Shown one piece after another: positions 24,981 to 31,420 of a stretch of DNA of 31,731 nucleotides (its first letter is position 1; each line of letters starts with the position of its first letter). The stretch lies in NCBI GenBank assembly GCA_030431355.1, contig JAUIJG010000003.1, positions 1 through 31,731 of the forward strand. Reading direction: 5' to 3'. The notes under the pieces were generated by a model. That model was given only the letters and a program-made list of their open reading frames with translations, was not told the DNA's origin and made no database searches. A program made the position numbers and the translations under genes. The stretch is from a bacterium (GTDB taxonomy: Bacteria; Cyanobacteriota; Vampirovibrionia; Obscuribacterales; Obscuribacteraceae).

Positions 24981-24984
24981 AAAG

Positions 24985-25224
24985 TCAGGATACAGGAAGT
25001 ACGGTCCAGCCAGCCTGTTCTTCCTGATTGTAGACAGCTTGGACTTCTATGAAACAATCCACCGCGCCGGTGGGACAGTCGTTAATACATTTTCCGCAGT
25101 CTTTGCAAAGATCATTGTCGATACAATACCTTCCCACTATGCACTCAATCGCCTTCTCGGGGCACGCCATCTCGCACGCCGAGCACTGAATGCACATCTC
25201 TGGGTCGGTAACATGCTGCTTCAT
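24985..25224 (-). CDS. Two-cluster [4Fe-4S] ferredoxin
   Basis: 79 aa. Two classical binding motifs: CIQCSACEMACP (Cys11, 14, 17, 21) and CKDCGKCINDCP (Cys40, 43, 46, 50), each followed by a Pro-containing turn, predicting two [4Fe-4S] clusters. The second half is acidic. It is the last gene of the di-iron operon; its ATG is 1 bp from the stop of the interrupted PaaC-like gene, with AAGG 6 bases ahead, so translation is likely coupled. In this context it most likely feeds electrons to the di-iron protein(s) upstream. Similar two-cluster modules supply electrons in BoxA of the benzoyl-CoA epoxidase. Confidence 0.92.
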   Translation of the reverse strand: MKQHVTDPEMCIQCSACEMACPEKAIECIVGRYCIDNDLCKDCGKCINDCPTGAVDCFIEVQAVYNQEEQAGWTVLPVS

Positions 25225-25225
25225 C

Positions 25226-25426
25226 TTAGACCTTTTCCCGACATTCCGGCACCACCAATTCCAGAGGCTTTAGCTCGTTCTTGATGCATTCATGCCAACG
25301 TTCACGGGTCTCTTCATTTTTAAGAGACTTAATTTTGAACAACCGGAAGAGCCTGTTACCTTCACTGCCTTCCGGTCCGAAGCACTCGGAGACCTTCTGG
25401 TACCAGTAGTTCATAGATGCCTGCAA
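25226..25426 (-). CDS. C-terminal fragment of the PaaC-like protein
   Basis: 66 codons downstream of the TAG in the same frame, with a possible TTG (25424-25426) and ATG (25412-25414) restart but no ribosome binding site. Homologous to the PaaA C-terminal region. Best considered part of the interrupted gene rather than an independent one. Confidence 0.35.
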   Translation of the reverse strand: MQASMNYWYQKVSECFGPEGSEGNRLFRLFKIKSLKNEETRERWHECIKNELKPLELVVPECREKV

Positions 25427-25495
25427 CTCCAGCGTATCATCCTTGCTATCCCAGGATTCATCAATGAACTTTAGCCCAAACTGACAATGCGCTCT

Positions 25496-26032
25496 CTATT
25501 TTTCAAGCATCCCCGAAGCAAGCTTTGCCCAGGGAGAGAAGCTGCATTCAGCAAAATCTTGCAGTTGAATGCAAGTCATGGTTGACATGAGATAAGTAAA
25601 TACTGCCACATCGCACCACCCTTCCAGAGGATACATCAAAGCGTTGAGACGCTTATCGGAAGATGCGCGCACGCAACCAAGGGATGCATGGCGATTGACC
25701 CTGGACTCCCAGTCATGGGAGGAAAAATACTTTCTGAGATTCAGGTCTAGTTCACCCAATAGACCATGGGTTGCCCGGGTCATCTCAAGTTTGTCTTTTA
25801 CGATGGTAGCTAGCTCGATCCGATTATCGAGACTGGGGGCAAGCTGCATCGCTCCGGCAAATGCACTTGAAGCAGCCAACTGAGAATCCGCAAACTGAAA
25901 CAAGATACTTGTCAAAAGTTTTCGATACGTTTTGGTCGCTTCCTTCAAAGAATCTATCGCCTTGCCTGAAGCAAGCAGCGTCACCAGCTCTTGATCATCC
26001 GGGCTCAACTCTTGAACCATCTCTTTTCCCAT
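25496..26032 (-). CDS. N-terminal part of the PaaC-like protein as read with TAG as stop
   Basis: 178 aa if the TAG terminates. It contains three of the four core helices of the ferritin-like fold and stops within the fourth. Without the C-terminal part the fold would be incomplete, so the fragment alone is unlikely to be stable. See the full-length entry. Confidence 0.6.
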   Translation of the reverse strand: MGKEMVQELSPDDQELVTLLASGKAIDSLKEATKTYRKLLTSILFQFADSQLAASSAFAGAMQLAPSLDNRIELATIVKDKLEMTRATHGLLGELDLNLRKYFSSHDWESRVNRHASLGCVRASSDKRLNALMYPLEGWCDVAVFTYLMSTMTCIQLQDFAECSFSPWAKLASGMLEK

Positions 26033-26050
26033 GCTGATTCAGTCCTTTTA

Positions 26051-26082
26051 TAGTGCTAGTTGTAGTGCCAGCAATAGTGCTA
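26051..26082. repeat. Short tandem repeat between the two PaaA-like genes
   Basis: TAGTGCTA (26051), TAGTGCCA (26063) and TAGTGCTA (26075) recur at exact 12-bp steps, filling most of the 47-bp spacer and running into the stop codon of the upstream gene. Confidence 0.6.
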
Positions 26083-26880
26083 ATGCGCAGCCACCGACTC
26101 TTTCGTGGCAGATTCGGCATAACCGAATCGCATGTCATAATCAGGCTCTACATTGGCCGGCATCTCCAATCCGATATCTTTCAACCGGGAAGAGACGATC
26201 TCCATATACTCATCCTGCACTTCCTGGCTCGTCTTCACTTTCAAGCCATACTCATAGTATTTAGCGAAGTGTTCGCTCTTGTCGTCAGGACGTCCCGGAA
26301 ATCCCAGACCGACCCTCATAAACTTGTGGACAGCACTTTGCAATTCGGCTCTTCCCTCTTCGCCGCCGAACTCAATAACCCGCTTCGATGCCCAGACTCC
26401 AAAGGCGAGGTGTCCTTTTTCTTCTTGCCAGATGCGTTCGCTCACTTTGCGCCAGGGAAGATAAGAAGACTCTCTATACTGACCCAGAAAAGCTACCGCA
26501 GCCGGTGTCACCACTGTCGAAAACATTGCCACATCTGCCCAGCGCTCGAACATGGGAGCCCAATTTTCTCTACGGAATCCGTTGATTATCCGAACTTTTT
26601 TAGGATCAGGATTTTCCGGATTCTGAACCATGTGCTGAACCCTACTATTTACGTCTATGCCCAGGGGTTCGAGTATTGCGTACAGATACCAGCCGTGGCC
26701 AATCTCTTCCATACACTTTTTGGCTAACCGATATGCTTCCTCCGGTCTCGGGGCATACTGGAGATTTTCCTGTACCCTCTGCCCACCGGCAAATTCTGAG
26801 TCCGCCTGAAAAGTAAGAAGATCCAACAAAGCATTTCTGTAGTCTTCGGGAAGCTTGTCGCCTGCGTCATAGGTTTTCAT
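26080..26880 (-). CDS. PaaA-like di-iron oxygenase subunit (PaaA_PaaC family)
   Basis: 266 aa, ferritin-like fold. Ligands for a di-iron centre are all visible: Glu29 (DSEFAGG), Glu59xxHis62 (EEIGHGWYLY), Asp116 (WADVAMF) and Glu154xxHis157 (EEKGHLAFG). The pattern SE-AP-EEIGHGWYLY-EPLG and the tail IGLEMPANVEPDYDMRFG follow E. coli PaaA, the catalytic subunit of the phenylacetyl-CoA epoxidase. It is the first gene of a three-gene operon with a degenerate PaaC-like partner and a ferredoxin. PaaB, PaaD and PaaE are absent nearby, and the ferredoxin is of a different type from PaaE, so the substrate is probably not phenylacetyl-CoA or the electron path differs. The ATG has GGAGAG 5 bases upstream. 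The family is clear; the reaction is unknown. Confidence 0.88.
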   Translation of the reverse strand: MKTYDAGDKLPEDYRNALLDLLTFQADSEFAGGQRVQENLQYAPRPEEAYRLAKKCMEEIGHGWYLYAILEPLGIDVNSRVQHMVQNPENPDPKKVRIINGFRRENWAPMFERWADVAMFSTVVTPAAVAFLGQYRESSYLPWRKVSERIWQEEKGHLAFGVWASKRVIEFGGEEGRAELQSAVHKFMRVGLGFPGRPDDKSEHFAKYYEYGLKVKTSQEVQDEYMEIVSSRLKDIGLEMPANVEPDYDMRFGYAESATKESVAAH

Positions 26881-26894
26881 ATGTACTCTCCAGA

Positions 26895-26906
26895 TAACCC
26901 GGGTTA
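26895..26906. promoter_or_regulatory. Perfect 12-bp palindrome in the leader of the di-iron operon
   Basis: TAACCCGGGTTA lies 14 bases before the ATG of the PaaA-like gene, just upstream of its ribosome binding site. Candidate repressor site; no clear -35/-10 pair could be fixed nearby. Confidence 0.3.
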
Positions 26907-27035
26907 ACGCATCTACTTTTCCTTACTGGAGCAGTTTCGGTCATCGTCTGATCGGATGATAGATCATAAATAGAATGTGAACTACCTCGCCAATCTTGTA
27001 TGCTTCTTTATCGCAGCACCACAAAAAATTAAGCC

Positions 27036-28064
27036 ATGATCGAAGTCGCAATTCTAGTCTGCAATTTCCTCAGTACAATCACTCTAAACCTTCTAACCGG
27101 GGCTTTATTGCTAGGTCCATTACTTAGATGGTTGGGTCGGTCCGACGCGAACTCCGCCAGATTCAAAGCAGGATGCGAACTGCTTTCTTGGATACAACAC
27201 CTGCTTCCACTACTTGTAAGTTTGAGTGGCATCTATCTGCTGAGCCTTTATCTTCACTTTTGCCGGATCTATGAAGTGTATAATCTCTCGCCTTCAATTT
27301 TGATCGGCGCGGCCACCTTGATTATTTTTGGTATTCCAATGCAGTTGATTGCAAGAAAGCATAAACTGCCATCGTCGAAGCATCCTTTATTGACTTTGAC
27401 TCTATTTGGACTTTCCACAATCTTTTCGATCGTGGCGTTTTATATGAGTGATATGCTCACTTTCTTCTTTCATGAAACTGGTCTGAATTTCGTTTTCTCA
27501 AGCTTTGTTCAGTCTTTTCTCTATCTTAGAAGCGATCCTTTTACCCAGGCCGGCTATCTGCACTTTCTCCTTGCCTCCTTCGCAGTGACTGGTCTTGCCG
27601 TAGGATATCAAAGTATTCACCTGAAACAGAAGCGGGAACCATCCGCCATTAAACTCGGTGCCGGCCTGTATGTTCTTGCAACACTTATGCAGGCACCAGT
27701 GGGAGGCTATTACTTCAACCTGATTCCCCTGGAGTTAGCCCGCCGAATAAACGGCGCAGACATGCTGGCATCATCCAACTTTCTCTTCGCCATGGTTACC
27801 ATGACTGCCTCTTTCGTATTCATGTGCCTGGCTACTAAAACCGCAAAGGAAGCACACTTTACCGCCGGCTTTTACACAGCACTCGCCACCATTTTTTCCA
27901 TGCTCTATACCCGCTACGAGCTGCGCACCCTCAAACTGGAGCATTACCTGGCGCCTACAACAGATCCAGGCACTATTGTTACCACGTCCATCATTTGCTG
28001 CCTTACATTGATAGCAGCCCTGGATGTTTTCTTTGTTCTCAGAGGTCAAAGGAAAGTAAAATAG
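27036..28064 (+). CDS. Polytopic membrane protein, possibly haem-binding
   Basis: 342 aa with about eight predicted spans distributed along the whole length. Histidines lie in or near spans: HLLPLLVSLSG (about 56), FHETGLNF (about 148) and GYLHFLLASFAVTGLAVGY (about 174). The last motif, His followed by LASFAVTGL, resembles a segment of cytochrome-b-like or bd-type quinol oxidase-like membrane proteins, so haem binding is possible but unproven. It is divergent from the di-iron operon (155 bp) and ends 6 bp from a convergent lipoprotein gene. No ribosome binding site precedes the ATG at 27036. Function otherwise unknown. Confidence 0.72.
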   Translation: MIEVAILVCNFLSTITLNLLTGALLLGPLLRWLGRSDANSARFKAGCELLSWIQHLLPLLVSLSGIYLLSLYLHFCRIYEVYNLSPSILIGAATLIIFGIPMQLIARKHKLPSSKHPLLTLTLFGLSTIFSIVAFYMSDMLTFFFHETGLNFVFSSFVQSFLYLRSDPFTQAGYLHFLLASFAVTGLAVGYQSIHLKQKREPSAIKLGAGLYVLATLMQAPVGGYYFNLIPLELARRINGADMLASSNFLFAMVTMTASFVFMCLATKTAKEAHFTAGFYTALATIFSMLYTRYELRTLKLEHYLAPTTDPGTIVTTSIICCLTLIAALDVFFVLRGQRKVK

Positions 28065-28070
28065 AACTGT

Positions 28071-28484
28071 CTATCTAACTTCCACCGAAGGCTTCGTTAT
28101 CAAATTGCGAGGCATTCGCCGCCAATTCATTCCAGACTTATCAGGATAGGGAACAGGAAGCTCTATCTCCGACTTACCCGGGTCTTTTGGATTGATATGA
28201 ATCTCCACATCCTGACCGACCGCTAGCAGATTCGCCTTACGCTCACTGAGCCTTTGCACTGCCTCTTGCTTCTCGCCCTTAAAATTAAAGACAAAGCGCG
28301 CATTGTAATCGTAGGTATTAGGCACGCTGGGAGTTTGATCCGTGAGCGCGTCAAGGGCGACGATACGACCTTCCCCGCTACCCCAACCGGCATGGGGATC
28401 AGACTTCGCGCAACCGAACACACCAGTGAACAAAGCACCAGTGACAATACCAGCAAAAATCATCCTCTCAGCATAGTCTCTCAT
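28071..28484 (-). CDS. Small lipoprotein with DUF3592-like domain
   Basis: 137 aa. Lipobox VFGC with Cys25 after a short hydrophobic segment. The mature part contains ARFVFNFKGEKQEA and GQDVEIHINPKDPGKSEI, the pattern of DUF3592-type small beta domains (a folded strand set followed by V-x-x-NPxDP). Function of that family is unknown. It is second in a two-gene operon, 14 bp after the membrane protein gene upstream. Confidence 0.72.
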   Translation of the reverse strand: MRDYAERMIFAGIVTGALFTGVFGCAKSDPHAGWGSGEGRIVALDALTDQTPSVPNTYDYNARFVFNFKGEKQEAVQRLSERKANLLAVGQDVEIHINPKDPGKSEIELPVPYPDKSGMNWRRMPRNLITKPSVEVR

Positions 28485-28498
28485 AAAATCTCTATCGC

Positions 28499-28924
28499 CT
28501 ACTCGTCGAAGTTGTAGTTAGGATAAAAAACCAGTTTAACTCCCACAAAAGCCATGATCAAGGTCACGGCTTCCACGTAGAATTCTTCCTGACGCACCAG
28601 GGCAAACAAGCATAAACAGACGGCCGAGCAGATTCCGGCAAGCATCAAATACTCTTTTCTGACATTCTCGAATTTTGAAGACGAACGACCTTTAATAACC
28701 GGATAAAGAACCATGAAAACACAATAGCCCGCCACAATAAAAATTGACCAGTTGCCTACTGAGGCGGCAAAAACAGAGAACAAGGCTGCCGCCACAACGA
28801 AGAATAGAAGAATCTTCGCTGCGGGCATTTCTCTTTTATTCTCGGGTATTTCATGCTCGGAAGGAGAAGACACAACCGGCTTCTCTTTATCCACAACAAG
28901 TTTTAAATCTTCTTTTGGGCTCAT
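28499..28924 (-). CDS. Small membrane protein with four predicted spans
   Basis: 141 aa. A hydrophilic, Glu/Lys/Pro-rich N-terminal 35 residues is followed by spans at about 36-54, 58-77, 92-108 and 113-133. No family recognised. The ATG at 28922-28924 has AAAGG 9 bases upstream. First gene of an operon with the lipoprotein gene; transcribed from the promoter at 28965-28992, with a palindrome just after the start point. Confidence 0.7.
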   Translation of the reverse strand: MSPKEDLKLVVDKEKPVVSSPSEHEIPENKREMPAAKILLFFVVAAALFSVFAASVGNWSIFIVAGYCVFMVLYPVIKGRSSSKFENVRKEYLMLAGICSAVCLCLFALVRQEEFYVEAVTLIMAFVGVKLVFYPNYNFDE

Positions 28925-28939
28925 TCGATTCTACCTTTC

Positions 28940-28955
28940 CGATGTTTGAACATCG
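28940..28955. promoter_or_regulatory. Palindromic operator candidate
   Basis: CGATGTTTGAACATCG: 7-bp perfect arms around a 2-base centre, directly after the predicted transcription start (about 28958, minus strand), where a bound repressor would stop initiation or elongation. Confidence 0.45.
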
Positions 28956-28964
28956 ACACTAGAA

Positions 28965-28992
28965 AATATAGCCCTGGTAGTAATAGGGTCAA
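28965..28992 (-). promoter_or_regulatory. Promoter of the membrane protein/lipoprotein operon
   Basis: Minus-strand TTGACC (28987-28992), a 16-base spacer and TATATT (28965-28970). Leader of about 34 bases to the ATG at 28924. Confidence 0.65.
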
Positions 28993-29070
28993 ACCGGCTC
29001 AACCGTAGCGAAACTTACCTGAGGAATGCCAGGTCGATTGCAAGTGAATGGTCAAGCCGGTCTGGAACAA

Positions 29071-29092
29071 AAATCAACTATTCAGTTGATTT
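29071..29092 (-). terminator. Possible terminator after the Lys/His-rich protein gene
   Basis: 9-bp perfect stem (AAATCAACT/AGTTGATTT, loop of 4) followed on the minus strand by a T-run. It is A+T-rich and about 180 bases past the stop at 29274, so less certain. Confidence 0.4.
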
Positions 29093-29273
29093 CAGGCTAT
29101 GCTCCTCCTTTTCAAAGCGAGAAATGAAATACATTGCGTCGGCATTCAAATCGAAGAAGAATAACCTTCGATTTTTTCATTCTATTATCGCCATCCGCAA
29201 GCCACATCAGCCTCTGGAATGAGAGGAAAAAGTGCCTACCCCATAATTGACAAATTAAGGTGTCTGGACAGAT

Positions 29274-29759
29274 TTAAAACAAGTTGTACAACAGGTTCGA
29301 AACCGCACCCGAGGTGCCGTTGTTCTGGACACCATATACAGGATGATAGGCGCCATGACCCGGATGGTTGTATCCGTGAACGGGATGGCCGCCGTAAGAG
29401 CCGTTTCCATATCCGGTTCTAAGCAGATTGCCGGTTACGCCTCGCCAGCTTCCACCCCGATAGCGATCATCTCGCCAATCATTATCGTTGAAGTATCTGT
29501 TATCACTGCGCCAGTTACGATTATCGTATTTGCCTTTGTACTTTTTATTTCGTTTGTCCCAATTTTTTGAGAACTTGCGGTGATTATGCTTCTTGTTCCA
29601 ATTCTTCGAATGCTTGTTCTTCTTGAATTTCTTACTGTGACTGTGCTTGTACCTTCCGAAATCATGCCCCTTAGCTTCTGCTGGCTGGAGATTGCATATT
29701 CCGGTGGTAACAAGTCCGGTCAACAAGGCAAGAAATAACCCGGTCGTCTTTCTTATCAT
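29274..29759 (-). CDS. Secreted Lys/His/Asn-rich basic protein
   Basis: 161 aa. Signal peptide with cleavage after AEA (residue 29). The next ~65 residues are mainly Lys, His, Asn, Ser and Trp in loose repeats (KHSKNWNKKHNHRKFSKNWDKRNKKY), then an Arg/Asp/Asn/Tyr stretch (DNRNWRSDNRYFNDNDWRDDRY). The C-terminal part is rich in Gly, His and Tyr (GYGNGSYGGHPVHGYNHPGHGAYHPVYG). The protein is very basic and histidine-rich, as expected for a surface, metal- or polymer-binding protein. AGGAGG precedes the ATG by 4-5 bases. Function unknown. Confidence 0.8.
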   Translation of the reverse strand: MIRKTTGLFLALLTGLVTTGICNLQPAEAKGHDFGRYKHSHSKKFKKNKHSKNWNKKHNHRKFSKNWDKRNKKYKGKYDNRNWRSDNRYFNDNDWRDDRYRGGSWRGVTGNLLRTGYGNGSYGGHPVHGYNHPGHGAYHPVYGVQNNGTSGAVSNLLYNLF

Positions 29760-29834
29760 GCTACCTCCTGGTCTCGTTCCAGAGCCGAAAGACTCGTTGG
29801 CCTACTTAATAGCACGATGACGGCACAATAAAGC

Positions 29835-29881
29835 AAATGTTCCCCGGCTACTCTTTTTGTCAAGAGAACCGGAGAACATTT
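29835..29881. repeat. Long imperfect inverted repeat
   Basis: About 20-bp arms: AAATGTTCCCCGG...CTCTT pairs with AAGAG...CCGGAGAACATTT, with one mismatch and a small bulge, loop about 6 bases. It lies between two minus-strand genes, 84 bases beyond the stop of the acidic protein gene and 75 bases before the next start. It may end the first transcript or be a structured RNA. Confidence 0.45.
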
Positions 29882-29963
29882 CAATTCAACAAAACCTACC
29901 TCAGCACCACATACAACACCATTGTATAAACAATGTCATATGCTGATTCAAGAGGATAGAAGC

Positions 29964-30194
29964 TTACGCCTCCTCCACCAGGACATAGCGCAGGTCTTTG
30001 ACCAGTGCCTCCAGCTCTTCTCTGCAAGAGTTGAGATCCTCAGAACCGGAGACGACCTGCTCCAGATCGCCAACAATTATTTCGATGTTTTCCTGGAGAT
30101 TATCCTCGGCAAAAATGTCGTTATCCATCTCAACGGCACCATAATCACCAATACAGCCGGCAACACTCATGGCTCCACTAACACTTACGTTCAT
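29964..30194 (-). CDS. Small acidic protein of unknown function
   Basis: 76 aa. Start chosen at the ATG at 30192-30194, which has GGAGGG 8 bases upstream; the frame continues upstream to a TTG at 30398 but that part is Arg/Cys-rich, unlike coding sequence, and has no ribosome binding site. The product begins MNVSVSGAMSVAGCIGDYGAV, then is acidic and helical (NLQENIEIIVGDLEQVV, REELEALVKDLRYVLVEEA). It could be a small helical regulatory or coiled-coil protein. No family recognised. Confidence 0.6.
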   Translation of the reverse strand: MNVSVSGAMSVAGCIGDYGAVEMDNDIFAEDNLQENIEIIVGDLEQVVSGSEDLNSCREELEALVKDLRYVLVEEA

Positions 30195-30596
30195 TGACTT
30201 ACCCTCCAGAAAGGTATGTATTGCAACAAACACATCCGTGTCTATCGCTTGCTCTCTAATCGAGATAGCCGAACTCAAGGCGCACGAATGCAAGCGGCAA
30301 CGCACATGCAATCTACCTTTGGCTCGATTTATATATGTCCAGGAGTGTATAACATATGCCAAGAAGAACAACTCTTGCCATCTAACCAAAGTCGCCAAAG
30401 GCTTAATAGAACTGGCTTTCGGGGTTTTGAAATTCTGCTAAGCGGTCTGATAACCGGTGACACAAAGCGAAGCCATCCTCCTTCCGCCTCCAGAATTCAG
30501 GTTCTATCCGGATCCGGCCCCGATAACTGTCAGGAAATATCAGCCATATTAGCCTGAGATCATCTCTATCCTTCGAAATTCCGAAATTGCGCTGAT

Positions 30597-30625
30597 TTGA
30601 CAAACAGCGAAAGAATCGCTGTAAC
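30597..30625 (+). promoter_or_regulatory. Promoter of the carbonic anhydrase gene
   Basis: Perfect TTGACA (30597-30602), 17-base spacer, TGTAAC (30620-30625). Predicted start near 30632, giving a leader of about 100 bases. Confidence 0.6.
30604..30622. promoter_or_regulatory. Inverted repeat in the carbonic anhydrase promoter spacer
   Basis: ACAGCGA-AAGAA-TCGCTGT: 7-bp perfect arms, 5-base centre, exactly between the -35 and -10 boxes. This is the position used by MerR-type activators and by many repressors. Confidence 0.45.
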
Positions 30626-30735
30626 CCTTACTGGCATTAACTTTTAGCAAATACGGATGGGAGATGGCAAGACTTTTAGATGCTAGTATATGCAAATAGG
30701 TATATAAATCCAGATAGATTTGCAGGGAACAGGCT

Positions 30736-31416
30736 GTGAAAAAACTTGTAAAAGGGCTTCATCAATTCAGGACGGAGACGTTTCTCTCCCAACGAGAACT
30801 CTTCGACAGGCTGGCCGAAGGTCAATCCCCTGACGCCCTTTTTATTACCTGCTCCGATTCCAGAATCATCCCAAATCTAATAACCCAGACAGATCCAGGC
30901 GACCTCTTTCTAATCAGGAACGCTGGAAATATTGTCCCTGCCCACGGAACAACAGTTTGCGGAGAGATAGCCACCATCGAATATGCTGTCTGTGAACTGA
31001 AAGTCAAAGATATCATTGTCTGCGGACACACTCTTTGCGGAGCCATGAAAGGCTTGCTCTCAGATGCGCCCATGGACCACATGCCTACCCTGGTCAAATG
31101 GCTGGACTATGCCGCTACGACCCGACGGCTGATCAAAGACATCTATGAAAAAGACATAGATGATAAGGAAACCCTGGTAAACATCGCCACCCAGGAGAAT
31201 GTTCTGGTTCAACTGGAACATTTGAGAACCCTGCCAGTTGTGGCTTCTGCTCTTACCCAGGGCAAACTCAACCTGCACGGATGGGTTTACAAAATTCAGA
31301 CCGGAGAAGTCTTTGCCTACGACCCGGACATGGGTCAGTTCAATCGCCTCTCCGAGATCTCCAACCTGGAAGGTACCTCCGGCCGATTCAAACTTTCTGA
31401 ATCCGCTTCAATTTAG
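30736..31416 (+). CDS. Beta-class carbonic anhydrase
   Basis: 226 aa from GTG at 30736 (AGGGA upstream). Zinc ligands and catalytic pair of the beta class: Cys39, Asp41, Arg43 in TCSDSR, and His98, Cys101 in CGHTLCGAMKG, with IRNAGN and the GTTVCGEIATIEYAV segment. It interconverts CO2 and bicarbonate in the cytoplasm. The length is usual for the family. The next gene begins 4 bp after the stop, so the two are likely cotranscribed. Controlled from the promoter and inverted repeat at 30597-30625. Confidence 0.95.
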   Translation: MKKLVKGLHQFRTETFLSQRELFDRLAEGQSPDALFITCSDSRIIPNLITQTDPGDLFLIRNAGNIVPAHGTTVCGEIATIEYAVCELKVKDIIVCGHTLCGAMKGLLSDAPMDHMPTLVKWLDYAATTRRLIKDIYEKDIDDKETLVNIATQENVLVQLEHLRTLPVVASALTQGKLNLHGWVYKIQTGEVFAYDPDMGQFNRLSEISNLEGTSGRFKLSESASI

Positions 31417-31420
31417 ACCG

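Larger units (their letters stand above)
25226..26032 (-). pseudogene. PaaA/PaaC-like ferritin-fold protein interrupted by one in-frame TAG
   Basis: One reading frame of 268 codons, close to the 266 aa of the upstream homologue, broken only by TAG at 25496-25498 (codon 179). The frame continues without shift: RAHCQFGLKFIDES follows, and the last 66 codons match the PaaA C-terminal region (CFGPEGSEGN, LFKIKSLKNEETRERW, LKPLELVVP). Compared with the upstream protein, the di-iron ligands are mostly lost: Glu29 is Gln51, the first ExxH falls on Lys81/Met84 when aligned without gaps, Asp116 is kept as Asp141, and the second ExxH is TAG179xxH182. VAVFTYLM resembles PaaC, the non-catalytic partner of PaaA. 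So this is either a broken gene, a sequencing error, or a suppressed stop. The ATG at 26030-26032 has AAGGA 10 bases before it. Confidence 0.75.
28925..29273. other. 349-bp intergenic region
   Basis: Holds the promoter and operator candidate of the gene before it (28940-28992) and a hairpin at 29071-29092 that may end transcription of the gene at 29274-29759. The rest (29093-29273) shows no gene I can support. Confidence 0.5.
30195..30735. other. 541-bp intergenic region
   Basis: Contains the carbonic anhydrase promoter (30597-30625) with its inverted repeat, a CCGGATCCGG palindrome at 30508-30517, and a 10-bp hairpin with a bulge (TCAGG-A-AATAT / ATATT-AG-CCTGA, 30530-30557). No convincing coding frame is present. 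Confidence 0.5.

Noticed and set aside
25496..25498. Pyrrolysine or other amber recoding
   Set aside because: No Pyl genes are in view, TAG ends other genes here (5702, 14092, 31414), and the protein family does not use it. Kept only as a remote option.
25490..25505. A frameshift at the A-run just before the TAG
   Set aside because: Reading past the TAG in the same frame gives the matching C-terminal sequence, while either shift soon meets stops or unrelated residues. The lesion is a substitution, not an indel.
26053..26727. Plus-strand 224-codon frame
   Set aside because: Antisense to the well-supported PaaA-like gene; His/Arg/Phe-rich composition is typical of a shadow frame.
29288..29305. 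GGTTCGAAACC resembling a tRNA T-arm
   Set aside because: No acceptor, D or anticodon stems around it; it lies in the end of the Lys/His-rich gene.
30195..30398. Upstream extension of the small acidic protein to a TTG
   Set aside because: The added 68 residues are Arg/Cys/His-rich, the TTG lacks a binding site, while the internal ATG has GGAGGG at ideal spacing.
30403..30603. Minus-strand 66-codon frame in the gap before the carbonic anhydrase gene
   Set aside because: TTG start without binding site, overlaps the -35 box, and no recognisable features.
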